DNA from: Chryseobacterium turcicum
GTDB taxonomy: Bacteria; Bacteroidota; Bacteroidia; Flavobacteriales; Weeksellaceae
Direction of reading: 5' to 3'
NCBI RefSeq assembly: GCF_021010565.1
Contig: NZ_JAJNAY010000001.1
Location: 657,001-721,000, forward strand
Length of the DNA: 64,000 nt
Program-made: the position numbers and the translations under genes
The notes under the pieces: model-generated
The model's input: only the letters and a program-made list of their open reading frames with translations
The model's database searches: none
What the model was told of the DNA's origin: nothing
Shown: positions 54,352 to 63,125 of the stretch, piece by piece
Numbering within the stretch: position 1 is the stretch's first letter
Layout of the letters: every line of letters starts with the position of its first letter

Positions 54352-55983
54352 ATGAATGTAAAGAAGATTGCTTTAGGAGCATCAGTGGTATTTTTTACCA
54401 ATTTTGCCTTTGCACAGACGTTGCAGGATGGTATTAACAGTATAGATAGCGATAAATTTGCGGCTGCGAAAACCAATTTCACGTCTATGATTGCAAAAGA
54501 ACCTACAGCAGAAAATTATTTCTACCTAGGAAATACTTTTTTAAGACAAAGTGAGCCCGATTTTGCAGCAGCTACAGAAAACTTCAATAAAGGTTTGGCT
54601 GCAGATAAAAAAAGCTACTTAAATCAAATTGGTTTAGCGGCGGTTAAATTAGGTAAAGGTGATAAATCTGCGATTGCAGAGATCCAGAAAATAGTGACAG
54701 ATTCTAGGGAAAAAGATGCTGAAGTTTTGTTTAGAGCTGCTGAAGCATTGACTTTATTTGAAAAAAATAACGCTCCAGATTTAGCGATTCAATTTTTGAA
54801 TAAAGCTATTGAAAGAGCTTCTAGAAAAGAAGTTCCTGCATACTATTACTATACTTTAGGAGATGCATACAGACTAAAAAGAGTTCCTGGAGATGCAATG
54901 ACGGCATACGACCACGCATTACCATTAGCTAAAAATAAAGCTTCAGTGTATACAAGAATCGGAACTTTGTGGATGGCAGCTCAACAATGGCAACAAGCTA
55001 AAACAAGTATTGAGAAAGCAATTTCTACTGATCCAACATATGCACCTGCTTACAAAGCTTTAGCGGCTTATGACATTAAGTATCAAGAGAATGCGAAAGC
55101 AACTCAAGATTTGATTAACTATACAAAGTATGCTGATGAAGATCCTTATACTCAATTAGAGATTGCAAAATTGTACTTCACTAATGAAGATTACGCAAAC
55201 TCTAAAATGATTTTAGATAAAATCTTTGATAAAGTTGAGGACCCTATTAAATTTAAATTGAGAGCATATGTGAATTATGCAGATGGTCAATATGCAGAAG
55301 CAAAACAAAACATGGATTCTTTCGTGTCTAAAGCTGAAAAATCAAGAGTTCAGCCTGCTGATCAAGGTTTGATGGGATTAATTGCTGCTGGTTTGGCTAA
55401 AACTGAAACTGATGCGGCTAAAAAATCAGCTTTACAGGCAGAAGCACAGCAAAAAATTGGTTTAGCTAAAGCTGCTAAAGATGAAACAATGAAGTGGGAT
55501 ATGGAACTTGCAAAAATCAATGGAGGAGGAGCTTCTCAAGCTTCTGTTGATGCAGGACCTACAAGCCCGGAAATTGAATCTTTCAAAAAATTAGTAGCGG
55601 CAAACGCACAAGACTCTGATGCTTTGTACAAATTGGCAAACGCTTACCAAGATGCTAAAAACTGGAACGGAGCTGTTTTAACATGGCAAAAAATGATTGG
55701 ATTGCTTCCAGATTGGGCACCGGCATATTACAGCCAAGGTTATGCATACCAACAAGCAGGAAATCATGAAGCAGCAAAAATTTCTTACGAGAAATTCATC
55801 TCAACAGTTAAACCTGCTGAAGTTGAAACCAACAAGCAAACTCTTGCGTATGCTTATTTTGCTGTAGCATATCTTGAAAAAGACAAAAATTTGGCTAAAG
55901 CTAAAGATTATGTTGCAAAATCTTTACAGCTAGATCCTTCTTATCAGGATGCTGTAAAATTAAATGCAGAAATCAATAAATAA
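54352..55983 (+). CDS. secreted tetratricopeptide-repeat protein
   Basis: A 544-residue protein, start chosen at the ATG at 54352, which gives a clean signal peptide (MNVKKIALGASVVFFTNFAF); an ATG at 54334 in the same frame adds six residues. Many TPR-type helices follow (PTAENYFYLGNTFLRQSEPD, ASVYTRIGTLWMAAQQWQQA, DPTYAPAYKALAAYDIKYQE, WAPAYYSQGYAYQQAGNHEA), likely a protein-binding scaffold in the periplasm. It follows the PstS-like gene by 120 bases. Confidence 0.88.
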   Translation: MNVKKIALGASVVFFTNFAFAQTLQDGINSIDSDKFAAAKTNFTSMIAKEPTAENYFYLGNTFLRQSEPDFAAATENFNKGLAADKKSYLNQIGLAAVKLGKGDKSAIAEIQKIVTDSREKDAEVLFRAAEALTLFEKNNAPDLAIQFLNKAIERASRKEVPAYYYYTLGDAYRLKRVPGDAMTAYDHALPLAKNKASVYTRIGTLWMAAQQWQQAKTSIEKAISTDPTYAPAYKALAAYDIKYQENAKATQDLINYTKYADEDPYTQLEIAKLYFTNEDYANSKMILDKIFDKVEDPIKFKLRAYVNYADGQYAEAKQNMDSFVSKAEKSRVQPADQGLMGLIAAGLAKTETDAAKKSALQAEAQQKIGLAKAAKDETMKWDMELAKINGGGASQASVDAGPTSPEIESFKKLVAANAQDSDALYKLANAYQDAKNWNGAVLTWQKMIGLLPDWAPAYYSQGYAYQQAGNHEAAKISYEKFISTVKPAEVETNKQTLAYAYFAVAYLEKDKNLAKAKDYVAKSLQLDPSYQDAVKLNAEINK

Positions 55984-56008
55984 TTTAAAAATTAAATTAT
56001 TCATATAT

Positions 56009-56043
56009 AAACTTCCCATTCGTAATGTTTGGGAAGTTTTTGT
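56009..56043 (+). terminator. terminator after the TPR gene
   Basis: The stem AAACTTCCC (56009-56017) and GGGAAGTTT (56031-56039) is followed by T. Confidence 0.75.
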
Positions 56044-56133
56044 TTAAATCTTATCTTTGAATTAATAAGTGGTCTGCTTACGTATTAAATAAAATTGAGC
56101 AGACAATCGTATTGTTAAAATTACTATTGAATT

Positions 56134-56853
56134 ATGAAAACAGATATACTTGCTTTTGGAGCCCATCCAGATGATGTAGAATTAGGATGTGGCGGAACAC
56201 TCGCTAAATTAATTTCAGAAGGAAAAACTTGTGTTATCGTTGATTTAACAAAAGGAGAACTCGGAACAAGAGGAACTGATCAAACAAGAAAAGAAGAAGC
56301 TACAGAAGCTGCAAAAATTTTGGGTGTTGCCGCAAGAGAGAATTTGGGGTTAAAAGATGGTTTTCTTGTTAATTCTGAAGAATACCAAATGGAGATTGTA
56401 AAAATGATTCGCAAATACCAGCCAGAAATCGTCTTAGCTAATGCAATTGATGATAGACATCCAGATCATGCAAAAGCAGCGAAATTAGTGTCTGATGCGT
56501 GCTTTTTAGCTGGTCTAAGAAAAGTTGAAACGCTTCTTGATGGAGAAACTCAGGAAGTGTGGAGACCGAAGCAAATATTCCATTATATTCAATGGAAACA
56601 TATACAGCCAGAATTTGTGATTGATATCTCAGAACATCTTGAGAAAAAGCTTGAAGCTTGTATGGCATTTAAAACTCAGTTTTATGATCCTACTTCTAAA
56701 GAACCTGAAACGCCAATTACCTCAAAAGACTTTTATGAGAGTCTAACGTACCGAGCTCAAGATTTAGGGCGATTATCGGGAGTTGCTTATGCTGAGGGGT
56801 TTACGTCAGAAAAGTTAATTGCAATGAAAAATTTTGATGGAATTGTTTGGTAA
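56134..56853 (+). CDS. bshB1: bacillithiol biosynthesis deacetylase BshB1
   Basis: A 239-residue zinc-dependent LmbE/PIG-L-type deacetylase that turns GlcNAc-malate into GlcN-malate for bacillithiol, the low-molecular-weight thiol of Firmicutes and many Bacteroidetes. Metal and catalytic motif: LAFGAHPDDVELGCGGTL near residue 6; TKGELGTRGTDQTRKEEA; second metal site DDRHPDHAKAAKL near residue 107. The bshA and bshC genes are not in this window. Confidence 0.92.
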   Translation: MKTDILAFGAHPDDVELGCGGTLAKLISEGKTCVIVDLTKGELGTRGTDQTRKEEATEAAKILGVAARENLGLKDGFLVNSEEYQMEIVKMIRKYQPEIVLANAIDDRHPDHAKAAKLVSDACFLAGLRKVETLLDGETQEVWRPKQIFHYIQWKHIQPEFVIDISEHLEKKLEACMAFKTQFYDPTSKEPETPITSKDFYESLTYRAQDLGRLSGVAYAEGFTSEKLIAMKNFDGIVW

Positions 56854-56890
56854 TTAAAAATTCTTTCCTATATTTGCACCACCAAAAACG

Positions 56891-56967
56891 GTGATTGTAG
56901 CTCAGTTGGTTAGAGCGCCGGATTGTGGTTCCGGAGGTCGGGGGTTCGAGACCCCTCATTCACCCCA
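56891..56967 (+). tRNA. tRNA-His (GTG)
   Basis: A cloverleaf folds with anticodon stem CCGGA/TCCGG around TTGTGGT (anticodon GTG), D arm GCTC-AGTTGGTTA-GAGC and T arm GGGGG-TTCGAGA-CCCCT. The acceptor stem GTGATTG/CATTCAC has one T-T mismatch. The base before is G (position -1, 56890) and the discriminator is C73, the identity pair of tRNA-His. CCA is encoded (56965-56967). A strong terminator follows. Confidence 0.95.
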
Positions 56968-56971
56968 CAGT

Positions 56972-57006
56972 AAACGCATTTTCTTTTGAAAATGCGTTTT
57001 TTTATT
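56972..57006 (+). terminator. terminator after tRNA-His
   Basis: A 12-bp perfect stem (AAACGCATTTTC at 56972-56983 with GAAAATGCGTTT at 56988-56999) is followed by a T run. Confidence 0.88.
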
Positions 57007-57053
57007 TTTAGATATAACAAGATAGGTCTGAGAACTTATAATAAATGTAATCG

Positions 57054-57084
57054 GCATAAAAAAAGCATCTTTTTTCAGATGCTT
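57054..57084 (-). terminator. terminator after the DUF3276 gene
   Basis: An 8-bp stem (AAGCATCT at 57063-57070 with AGATGCTT at 57077-57084) is followed on the minus strand by seven T. Confidence 0.8.
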
Positions 57085-57109
57085 GTGTTTTTTTTAGATA
57101 TGTTTAGAT

Positions 57110-57445
57110 TTAAATTTCTTCGTCAGAATCTATAGTATAGGTTTTGCTTTTGAAATCTTTATCATGCTTTTCTGAAATAACATCCTCACCCTTTTCATTA
57201 ATGATGAAATCTGTGGACTCATTAAACATCTCCTGAAAACTTTTAAAATCTTCTTTGTAAAGATAAATTTTATGTTTCTCGAATGTAGCTTCTCCATTCT
57301 CTCCGAAATTCTTTTTGCTTTCGGTAATTGTAAGATAATAATCTCCTGCTTTAGTCTCTCGCACATCAAAGAAATAAGTTCTTCTTCCCGCTTTTAACAC
57401 CTTAGTGAAAATTTCATTTTCATGGCGTTCCTTGTATTCACTCAT
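57110..57445 (-). CDS. DUF3276 / PUR-alpha-like nucleic-acid-binding protein
   Basis: A 111-residue protein of the DUF3276 family, a Bacteroidetes relative of eukaryotic PUR-alpha and the Borrelia PUR protein, which bind single-stranded nucleic acid. Visible is the PUR-repeat core VLKAGRRTYFFDVRETKAGD then YYLTITESKKNF and KIYLYKEDFKSFQEMF. Acidic C-terminus (IDSDEEI). Single gene with own terminator. Confidence 0.9.
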   Translation of the reverse strand: MSEYKERHENEIFTKVLKAGRRTYFFDVRETKAGDYYLTITESKKNFGENGEATFEKHKIYLYKEDFKSFQEMFNESTDFIINEKGEDVISEKHDKDFKSKTYTIDSDEEI

Positions 57446-57547
57446 TATTAGATATTTTTTTTAAATCTTGTTAAGAACAAATATAAAATATTTCTTTTAA
57501 TCACAAAGTTTTTTTTATGATTTATTTAACAATTCAAAATGTTTTGG

Positions 57548-59209
57548 CTATGCGGTTGCAGAATTGCTAATTTCACTAAGATTAAGAATCTTGTCTGCTC
57601 TTTGTGCGCTAGACTCTCTATGTGTGATAATTATGGAAGTTGCGTTATTGATTTTTGTATCGATATTTTCAAGAATATTCTGTTCCGTTTCTGTATCTAA
57701 TGCAGATAGTGAGTCATCAAAAATAATGATAGTTGGGTCTTTTATTAAGGCTCTTGCAATACAAATTCTCTGTTTTTGACCTCCCGAAAGCATCACGCCA
57801 CGTTCGCCCACCATTGTTTTGTACTGATCTTTAAACTCAACAATGTTTTTATGTACATCTGCAATTTTAGAATATTCAACCACTTTTTCGTGTGTAGGAT
57901 TATCGATAGAGAAACCGATATTATGCTCAATAGAATCTGAAAAAAGATAACTTTCCTGAGGAATATAGCCAATGAAATTTCTGTAATTTTCAAGATTGTG
58001 ATCTTTTAAGTTTTTACCGTCAATCAGAATTTCACCTTCTGTAGGATCTATAAGCCTGCAAAGAAGTAGAGCGATGGTCGATTTTCCACTACCAGTTTTT
58101 CCCATGATGGCTAAAGATTTTCCGGCTTCTATTGTAAAGCTTAAATTATCTAATGCTTTAATTCCTGTATTTGGGTAAACATAAGATACGTTTTTAAATT
58201 CGATATCTCCTTTAATAGGATAGTTTTCAAAGTTTTTATTATAAATCTCAGATTGCTTTTCCAAAAACTCGTTAATCCTCTGCATGGATGCTTCTGCTCT
58301 TTGGTTAATTGATGTTACCCAACCTACCATCGAGAATGGCCAGATTAAAATGTTGATGTACATAAAGAAATCTGCAATTTTACCCACGGTAAGCTCGCCT
58401 GCAATATATTTTTGTCCACCAATAAGAATGACTGAAACATTTAATAATCCGATGACAAATAAAATGATAGTAAAGAAATAAGCTTCTGTTTTTGCTAAAT
58501 CTAAAGCCTTATCCTGATAATCGCTTACTTTAATCCCATAATTTTTTTGGATGTATTTTTCTTTTGCGAAGTATTTTACCACTCTGATTCCCGAAAAACT
58601 ATCCTGTACAAAAGTTGAAATCGCAGACTGGCTTTTCTGCATCACTTTTGATTTTTTATTAATAATTGAGCTTACTTTAAATATAATATACGATAAAATA
58701 GGAAGAGGCAGTAAGGTCCAAACCGTCATTGATGCATCAGTTTTAATCATATAAAAACTGGTAATCAATAATAATACAACAAGGTTGACCACGTACATTA
58801 CCCCAGGTCCCAAATACATTCTTACCGCAACAATATCTTCACTTAATCTGTTCATTAAGTCTCCGATGGTTGTTTGCTTGTAATCGGTAAGCGATAAATC
58901 CTGATAATGTCTATAGATTTTATTTTTCAGTTCGTATTCAATTCTTCGTGATGCAACGATGATGGTTTGTCGCATCATAAAAGTGAAAATTCCGGTAAGA
59001 AGAGAACAGCCGACAATAATGGCAACGTAGATTAAAACTTGCTTGTTAAAGCCCAGATTTCCATGTTTTGTGAGCTCGTCAACCGATTTTCCAACGAACT
59101 GTACCTTATATATATTAAAAAAATTACTGGCGATGATGAATAGTAACCCCCAAAACAATAATATTTTGTGCTTCCAAAAGTAAGGGTTCAGAGTTTTGAG
59201 TGCTTTCAT
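57548..59209 (-). CDS. ABC transporter, fused permease and ATPase (exporter type)
   Basis: A 553-residue half-transporter. Residues 1-300 hold six membrane helices (for example ILLFWGLLFIIASNFFNIYK near the start). The ATPase has Walker A MGKTGSGKSTIALLL, Q-loop IPQESYLFS, signature LSGGQKQRICIARALI, Walker B TIIIFDDSLSALD and switch His in IITHRESS. Homologous to MsbA/YheI-type multidrug or lipid exporters; it should work as a dimer. Substrate unknown. Confidence 0.92.
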   Translation of the reverse strand: MKALKTLNPYFWKHKILLFWGLLFIIASNFFNIYKVQFVGKSVDELTKHGNLGFNKQVLIYVAIIVGCSLLTGIFTFMMRQTIIVASRRIEYELKNKIYRHYQDLSLTDYKQTTIGDLMNRLSEDIVAVRMYLGPGVMYVVNLVVLLLITSFYMIKTDASMTVWTLLPLPILSYIIFKVSSIINKKSKVMQKSQSAISTFVQDSFSGIRVVKYFAKEKYIQKNYGIKVSDYQDKALDLAKTEAYFFTIILFVIGLLNVSVILIGGQKYIAGELTVGKIADFFMYINILIWPFSMVGWVTSINQRAEASMQRINEFLEKQSEIYNKNFENYPIKGDIEFKNVSYVYPNTGIKALDNLSFTIEAGKSLAIMGKTGSGKSTIALLLCRLIDPTEGEILIDGKNLKDHNLENYRNFIGYIPQESYLFSDSIEHNIGFSIDNPTHEKVVEYSKIADVHKNIVEFKDQYKTMVGERGVMLSGGQKQRICIARALIKDPTIIIFDDSLSALDTETEQNILENIDTKINNATSIIITHRESSAQRADKILNLSEISNSATA

Positions 59210-59270
59210 AAAGTTTCACAAAATTACAAAAATTGAAGCAGACTGAGAATTTCATAAATTTTAAATTTCG

Positions 59271-59278
59271 TATCTTTG
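59271..59278 (+). promoter_or_regulatory. probable -7 element of the nusB promoter
   Basis: TATCTTTG lies 21 bases before the nusB ATG at 59300. It probably drives nusB, the DUF1573 gene and yajC. Confidence 0.55.
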
Positions 59279-59299
59279 CACGCATAAAAAGCTCTTTGA

Positions 59300-60205
59300 A
59301 TGTTAGGAAGAAGACAAATCCGTGAAAAAGTAGTAGAATCCGTGTATTCGTACTACCAAAACCCAATAAAATTTGACGTGTTAGAAAAAAACATGTTTTC
59401 GGGAATAGAGAAAATCTATAATCTCTATATTTTTCAATTGAATTTTTTGGTGGGTCTGAGAGATCTTGCCGAAAATCAAATGGAAATTGGTAAAAACAAA
59501 TACTTTAAAACTGATTCAGATGTTAATCCCAATCAAAAATTTATTAATAACCAGGTTTTAAAAAAGCTTGATGAAAACCCTGAGAGATTGTATTTCTCTG
59601 GTCAGCATAAAGATTTGAAATGGGACTTGCACGATGACATGTTGGTGAAAACTTTCCAACGTATGACTGCAGGAAAGCGTTATCAGGATTTTATGAAGGA
59701 AGATGGTTATTCTTTTGAAGATGATCAAAAGTTTATCGGAAAATTATTTTTAAGGTATATTGCCGAAAATGATGATTTTCATGATTATATCAGCGATAGA
59801 GAACTTACTTGGTCAGATGATATTCATATTGCCAACTCGATGGTTCAAAAAACAATCGGTTTTATGAAAGAAGATGAAGAAAGCCGCACTTTAATTAAAA
59901 TGATTAAAGATGAAGAAGACAAAACTTTTGCGAGCAAACTTCTTAGAGATACTTTGAATAACTGGGAAATTAATGAGAAAAAACTTTCTGAGCGTCTAGA
60001 AAACTGGGATTTGGAAAGAGTAGGATTGATGGATAAAGTTATTTTAACGACAGCTATTTCAGAGCTAGACAATTTTCCTTTTACCCCTTCAAGAGTTATT
60101 ATTAATGAATATATTGAGATTGCAAAAGTATATGCAACAGATCGTTCTAATATATTCATCAACGGTATTTTAGATAAATATTGTAAAGATTTAAATAGAA
60201 TATAA
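59300..60205 (+). CDS. nusB: transcription antitermination factor NusB (long form)
   Basis: A 301-residue protein. The C-terminal 140 residues are the NusB fold (WDLERVGLMDKVILTTAISE, LDNFPFTPSRVIINEYIEIA, RSNIFINGILDKYC). The start MLGRRQIREKVVESVYSYYQ is also NusB-like. The long middle part, absent from the 140-residue E. coli protein, is usual in Bacteroidetes. NusB with NusE binds boxA RNA in rRNA operons. Confidence 0.92.
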   Translation: MLGRRQIREKVVESVYSYYQNPIKFDVLEKNMFSGIEKIYNLYIFQLNFLVGLRDLAENQMEIGKNKYFKTDSDVNPNQKFINNQVLKKLDENPERLYFSGQHKDLKWDLHDDMLVKTFQRMTAGKRYQDFMKEDGYSFEDDQKFIGKLFLRYIAENDDFHDYISDRELTWSDDIHIANSMVQKTIGFMKEDEESRTLIKMIKDEEDKTFASKLLRDTLNNWEINEKKLSERLENWDLERVGLMDKVILTTAISELDNFPFTPSRVIINEYIEIAKVYATDRSNIFINGILDKYCKDLNRI

Positions 60206-60222
60206 ATTAAAATTAATTTAAT

Positions 60223-60750
60223 ATGAAAAAGACATTATCAATTATTGCTTTGTCTGTAATCGGATTCGGATTGGTTTCTTGTAAAAAAGAAGAAAATAAA
60301 GAAGTACAAAACGCTGAAGCAATCGGTGTAGACTCTACAAATGCGCCTACTGCTGATTCTACAGTAGCATCTGTAACTCCTACTGTTGCAGGAGCTGAAG
60401 TTGCCGCAGCAGCACCAGTTGCTAAATCTAACCAACCTACCACTACCATTGCATTATCTGAAAGCAATTTCGATTTTGGTAATATTAAAAAAGGAGCAAA
60501 AGTAAACCACGTTTACGAAGTAACCAATACAGGTACAAACCCTTTAATTATCTCTGAAGTAAAGCCTGGATGCGGATGTACTGCTCCTGAATTTACTAAA
60601 GACCCGATTATGCCTGGTAAAAAAGGAAAAATTACTTTGAGCTTTGACTCTACAAACTTTGACGGAAGCGTACAAAAATTTGCTGATGTTTTTGCTAACG
60701 TAGAAAATGCTCCGATAAAGTTGACGTTTAATGCTAATATTCAACCTTAA
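60223..60750 (+). CDS. DUF1573 lipoprotein
   Basis: A 175-residue lipoprotein: signal MKKTLSIIALSVIGFGLVSC (Cys 20), an Ala/Thr-rich linker (about 30-70) and an Ig-like DUF1573 domain with ESNFDFGNIKKGAKVNHVYE, PGCGCTAPEFTKDPIMPGKK and ITLSFDSTNFDGSVQKFAD. Such domains resemble those of periplasmic/ciliary Ig-like proteins; function unknown. It lies between nusB and yajC in one operon. Confidence 0.9.
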   Translation: MKKTLSIIALSVIGFGLVSCKKEENKEVQNAEAIGVDSTNAPTADSTVASVTPTVAGAEVAAAAPVAKSNQPTTTIALSESNFDFGNIKKGAKVNHVYEVTNTGTNPLIISEVKPGCGCTAPEFTKDPIMPGKKGKITLSFDSTNFDGSVQKFADVFANVENAPIKLTFNANIQP

Positions 60751-60754
60751 TATC

Positions 60755-61117
60755 ATGAATATGTTAACCTTATTTTTACAAGCACCTGCACAAGGAAATT
60801 CTACCACCATGTTGATGATGATGGGAGTAATGGTTATTGGATTTTATTTTCTAATGATTAGACCTCAGATGAAAAAACAAAAGCAGGAGAAAAAATTTCA
60901 AGAAGAGCTGAAGGTGGGAAGCAGAGTAGTACTTACTTCTGGTCTTCACGGAAGAATTGCTCAGATTCAGGAGGATGGAGTGGTTATTGAAACCCTTTCT
61001 GGAAAACTTAAATTTGAGAAAGCAGCAATTTCAAGAGAATTTACTGATAATCGTTTTGGTGAAAAAGCAACGAAAGCTGCTGATAAAAAAGAAGTAGTAG
61101 AAACTGAAAAGAAATAA
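60755..61117 (+). CDS. yajC: preprotein translocase subunit YajC
   Basis: A 120-residue membrane protein of the SecDF-YajC complex. The start is the ATG at 60755 (MNMLTLFLQAPAQGNSTTML), 4 bases after the stop of the DUF1573 gene; an upstream ATG at 60731 lies within that gene. One helix (about 19-38, IGFYFLMIRPQMKKQKQEKK) then the cytoplasmic YajC domain (LKVGSRVVLTSGLHGRIAQI) and a Lys/Glu-rich tail. Confidence 0.95.
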   Translation: MNMLTLFLQAPAQGNSTTMLMMMGVMVIGFYFLMIRPQMKKQKQEKKFQEELKVGSRVVLTSGLHGRIAQIQEDGVVIETLSGKLKFEKAAISREFTDNRFGEKATKAADKKEVVETEKK

Positions 61118-61141
61118 TTTTTAGTTTTACATAATATTGCG

Positions 61142-61181
61142 AATCGGCGCGGTGAAAGAAGTTCACCGCGCCGATTTTTTT
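61142..61181 (+). terminator. strong GC-rich terminator after yajC
   Basis: A 15-bp perfect stem (61142-61156 with 61162-61176; core TCGGCGCGGTGAA) has a 5-base loop and is followed by a T run. It is unusually GC-rich for this genome and begins the repeated intergenic module. Confidence 0.9.
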
Positions 61182-61317
61182 AAATATTATCATTCTAAAC
61201 GAAGTGAAAATCTCTTAACTTCTTAACTGAGTCTTAATGGTTTAATTTTTAAGCACAATTCTTCAGTTATTCATAAAAATATTCGTGAAATTCATTTTCT
61301 AATAATATCTTTGCCAA
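61142..61317 (+). repeat. hairpin-plus-leader intergenic module, copy 1
   Basis: From the yajC terminator to the -7 element TATCTTTG (61306-61313) this spacer is homologous to 62937-63124. Shared words, in the same order: ATTCTAAACGAAGTG-type, AATCTCTTAA, AACTTCTTAA, GAGTCTTAATGGTTTAATTT, ATTCGT and TATCTTTGC. Confidence 0.8.
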
Positions 61318-61343
61318 AAATTAATAAAAAGACTAACAAAACC

Positions 61344-62894
61344 ATGAAAAAAGCTCTTCTCTGCTTGGCTATTACTTTGCTAAGCGTTATTTCTTTTGCA
61401 CAGAAAATTCCATTTCAAATTAAAAAAAGTGATGTTTTTAAAGATGAATACAAAAACTCATCAATCGTTCTTGTAGAAGATGACGGAAAAGGCGGAGTGG
61501 TTGTCGTTCGTTCTTATTTTGGAGGTGTTTTTTCTTCCGGATCGGGTTATTATTTCGAACATTACGATTCAGACCTTAAGTTGATTAAAGAATTTGAATA
61601 TGAAATAAAATACTCTAAAGTTGTAAAACAAAGTTCTGTTTTAGGGGTAATTATGGATGGTGACAAAGTGAATATCATAGATTTTATTTATGAAAAAGAT
61701 GAAAAAGCTTATATCTGCTCTGCAATGTCTGCCAATATTAATGATTTTAATTTCACAAAAAAAGAATTATTCAGAGTAAACAGTGATGAAATAAAGCAGT
61801 TCGCCTTTTTTACGACAGCAGGTTTTGATGGTGATTCCGGAGCAAGCATGATTGTTAATGAAAACCGTACTGCATTTGCGGTTACGGTAGATATTAAAGA
61901 TAGAAATGCAGAAACTCATCGTATGTTTGTTTTTGATAAATCGCTTCAGAAAAATATTGACCATACGTTTAAAAGAGATATAAAAGACCGAAAATTTATC
62001 TATGAAAATATAGATGTTTCTAAAGACGGAAAAACGATTTACATTCTTGGAAAAGTATATACTGATGAGCAAAAGAAGAAAAAAGAAGGCGGAAAATACC
62101 AGTATGAATTAACCCGTGTAACCGCTGACAGCGAGAAAACGCAAGCTTTTGACTCTGATGAGCATTTTGTAGCTTCATTGCAGCCTATTATTTATGACGA
62201 CCGTTTAGCATGTATTGGTTTTTATTCTGACAGAAAAGATTACCGATTTAAAGGAATTTCTTATTTTGAACTTGACCCAATTACTTTAGAAATCAAAAAG
62301 AAAAAATACAATCCGTTTACAGAACAATTTATGATTGATAAATATGGGAAAGACAAAGATAAAGAGTTGAAAAACCTTTCCTTTAGAAAAATAATTACCA
62401 ATCAAAACGGAGATATTATTTTTAATGCAGAAGAATTTTATATTACCTCACATTATTATTCAGCACCAAATGGCGGTGGATATTCACGAACTATTTATCA
62501 TTATGATGATATTGTAAGTGCAAGAATTAACTCGAATGGCGAAATTGTTTGGGCAAGAAATATCAATAAAAGACAGGCAACCGGTGGAGATGAATCTTAT
62601 ATTTCTTACACTTCAACAGCTGTAGGGAATGATGCTTATTTTTTTATCAACACCGGTGAAAAAGTAAAAAAACTGAGCAATGACAGAATTCAGTTTGGGC
62701 AAACAAGTACTAAAAAAGCGAATCTTAATATTATCAGAGTGAATCAAAATGGAGATTTCGATTATCAGGAAATATTAGATAATGAAGACAATGAAGTTCC
62801 GTTTATGGTTTCAAATGGAGTTCAATCGGGAGATTCTACTTTTTTCATTGGAAGAAAAGGTAAGAAAAAGCAACTTTTGAAAGTTTCTTTATAA
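61344..62894 (+). CDS. secreted hypothetical protein
   Basis: A 516-residue protein; the ATG at 61344 starts a signal peptide (MKKALLCLAITLLSVISFAQ). Beyond that I do not recognise a family. It is beta-rich with repeated strand-turn patterns (SSIVLVEDDGKGGVVVVRSY, FKGISYFELDPITLEIKKKK, VSARINSNGEIVWARNINKR, NIIRVNQNGDFDYQEIL), as in beta-propeller proteins. No type IX sorting domain is evident at the C-terminus (GRKGKKKQLLKVSL). Single gene between the two copies of the intergenic module. Confidence 0.82.
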   Translation: MKKALLCLAITLLSVISFAQKIPFQIKKSDVFKDEYKNSSIVLVEDDGKGGVVVVRSYFGGVFSSGSGYYFEHYDSDLKLIKEFEYEIKYSKVVKQSSVLGVIMDGDKVNIIDFIYEKDEKAYICSAMSANINDFNFTKKELFRVNSDEIKQFAFFTTAGFDGDSGASMIVNENRTAFAVTVDIKDRNAETHRMFVFDKSLQKNIDHTFKRDIKDRKFIYENIDVSKDGKTIYILGKVYTDEQKKKKEGGKYQYELTRVTADSEKTQAFDSDEHFVASLQPIIYDDRLACIGFYSDRKDYRFKGISYFELDPITLEIKKKKYNPFTEQFMIDKYGKDKDKELKNLSFRKIITNQNGDIIFNAEEFYITSHYYSAPNGGGYSRTIYHYDDIVSARINSNGEIVWARNINKRQATGGDESYISYTSTAVGNDAYFFINTGEKVKKLSNDRIQFGQTSTKKANLNIIRVNQNGDFDYQEILDNEDNEVPFMVSNGVQSGDSTFFIGRKGKKKQLLKVSL

Positions 62895-62936
62895 ATTATA
62901 GAAAGAGGTCGAATTTGACTCTTTTTATCATACTCG

Positions 62937-62978
62937 TTTCGGCGGAGTGAACAAAGTTCATTCCGCCGAAATTTTTTT
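62937..62978 (+). terminator. terminator after the secreted hypothetical gene
   Basis: A 16-base stem (62937-62952 with 62956-62971, one G-T pair) with a 3-base loop is followed by a T run. A weaker hairpin lies just before it (about 62901-62924). Confidence 0.85.
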
Positions 62979-63124
62979 ACTGCATTGTCATTTTAAATAA
63001 ATTGATGAATCTCTTAATCAACTTAACTTCTTAATTGAGTCTTAATGGTTTAATTTTTAAACATAATTTTTCTGTTATCCACAAAAACATTCGTAAAATT
63101 CGTGTTTAAAAAATATCTTTGCGA
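62937..63124 (+). repeat. hairpin-plus-leader intergenic module, copy 2
   Basis: Homologous to 61142-61317 through hairpin, spacer and -7 element (TATCTTTG at 63114-63121). The stretch GAGTCTTAATGGTTTAATTT is identical in both. The ATG of the following gene begins 4 bases after the -7 element. Confidence 0.8.
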
Positions 63125-63125
63125 G

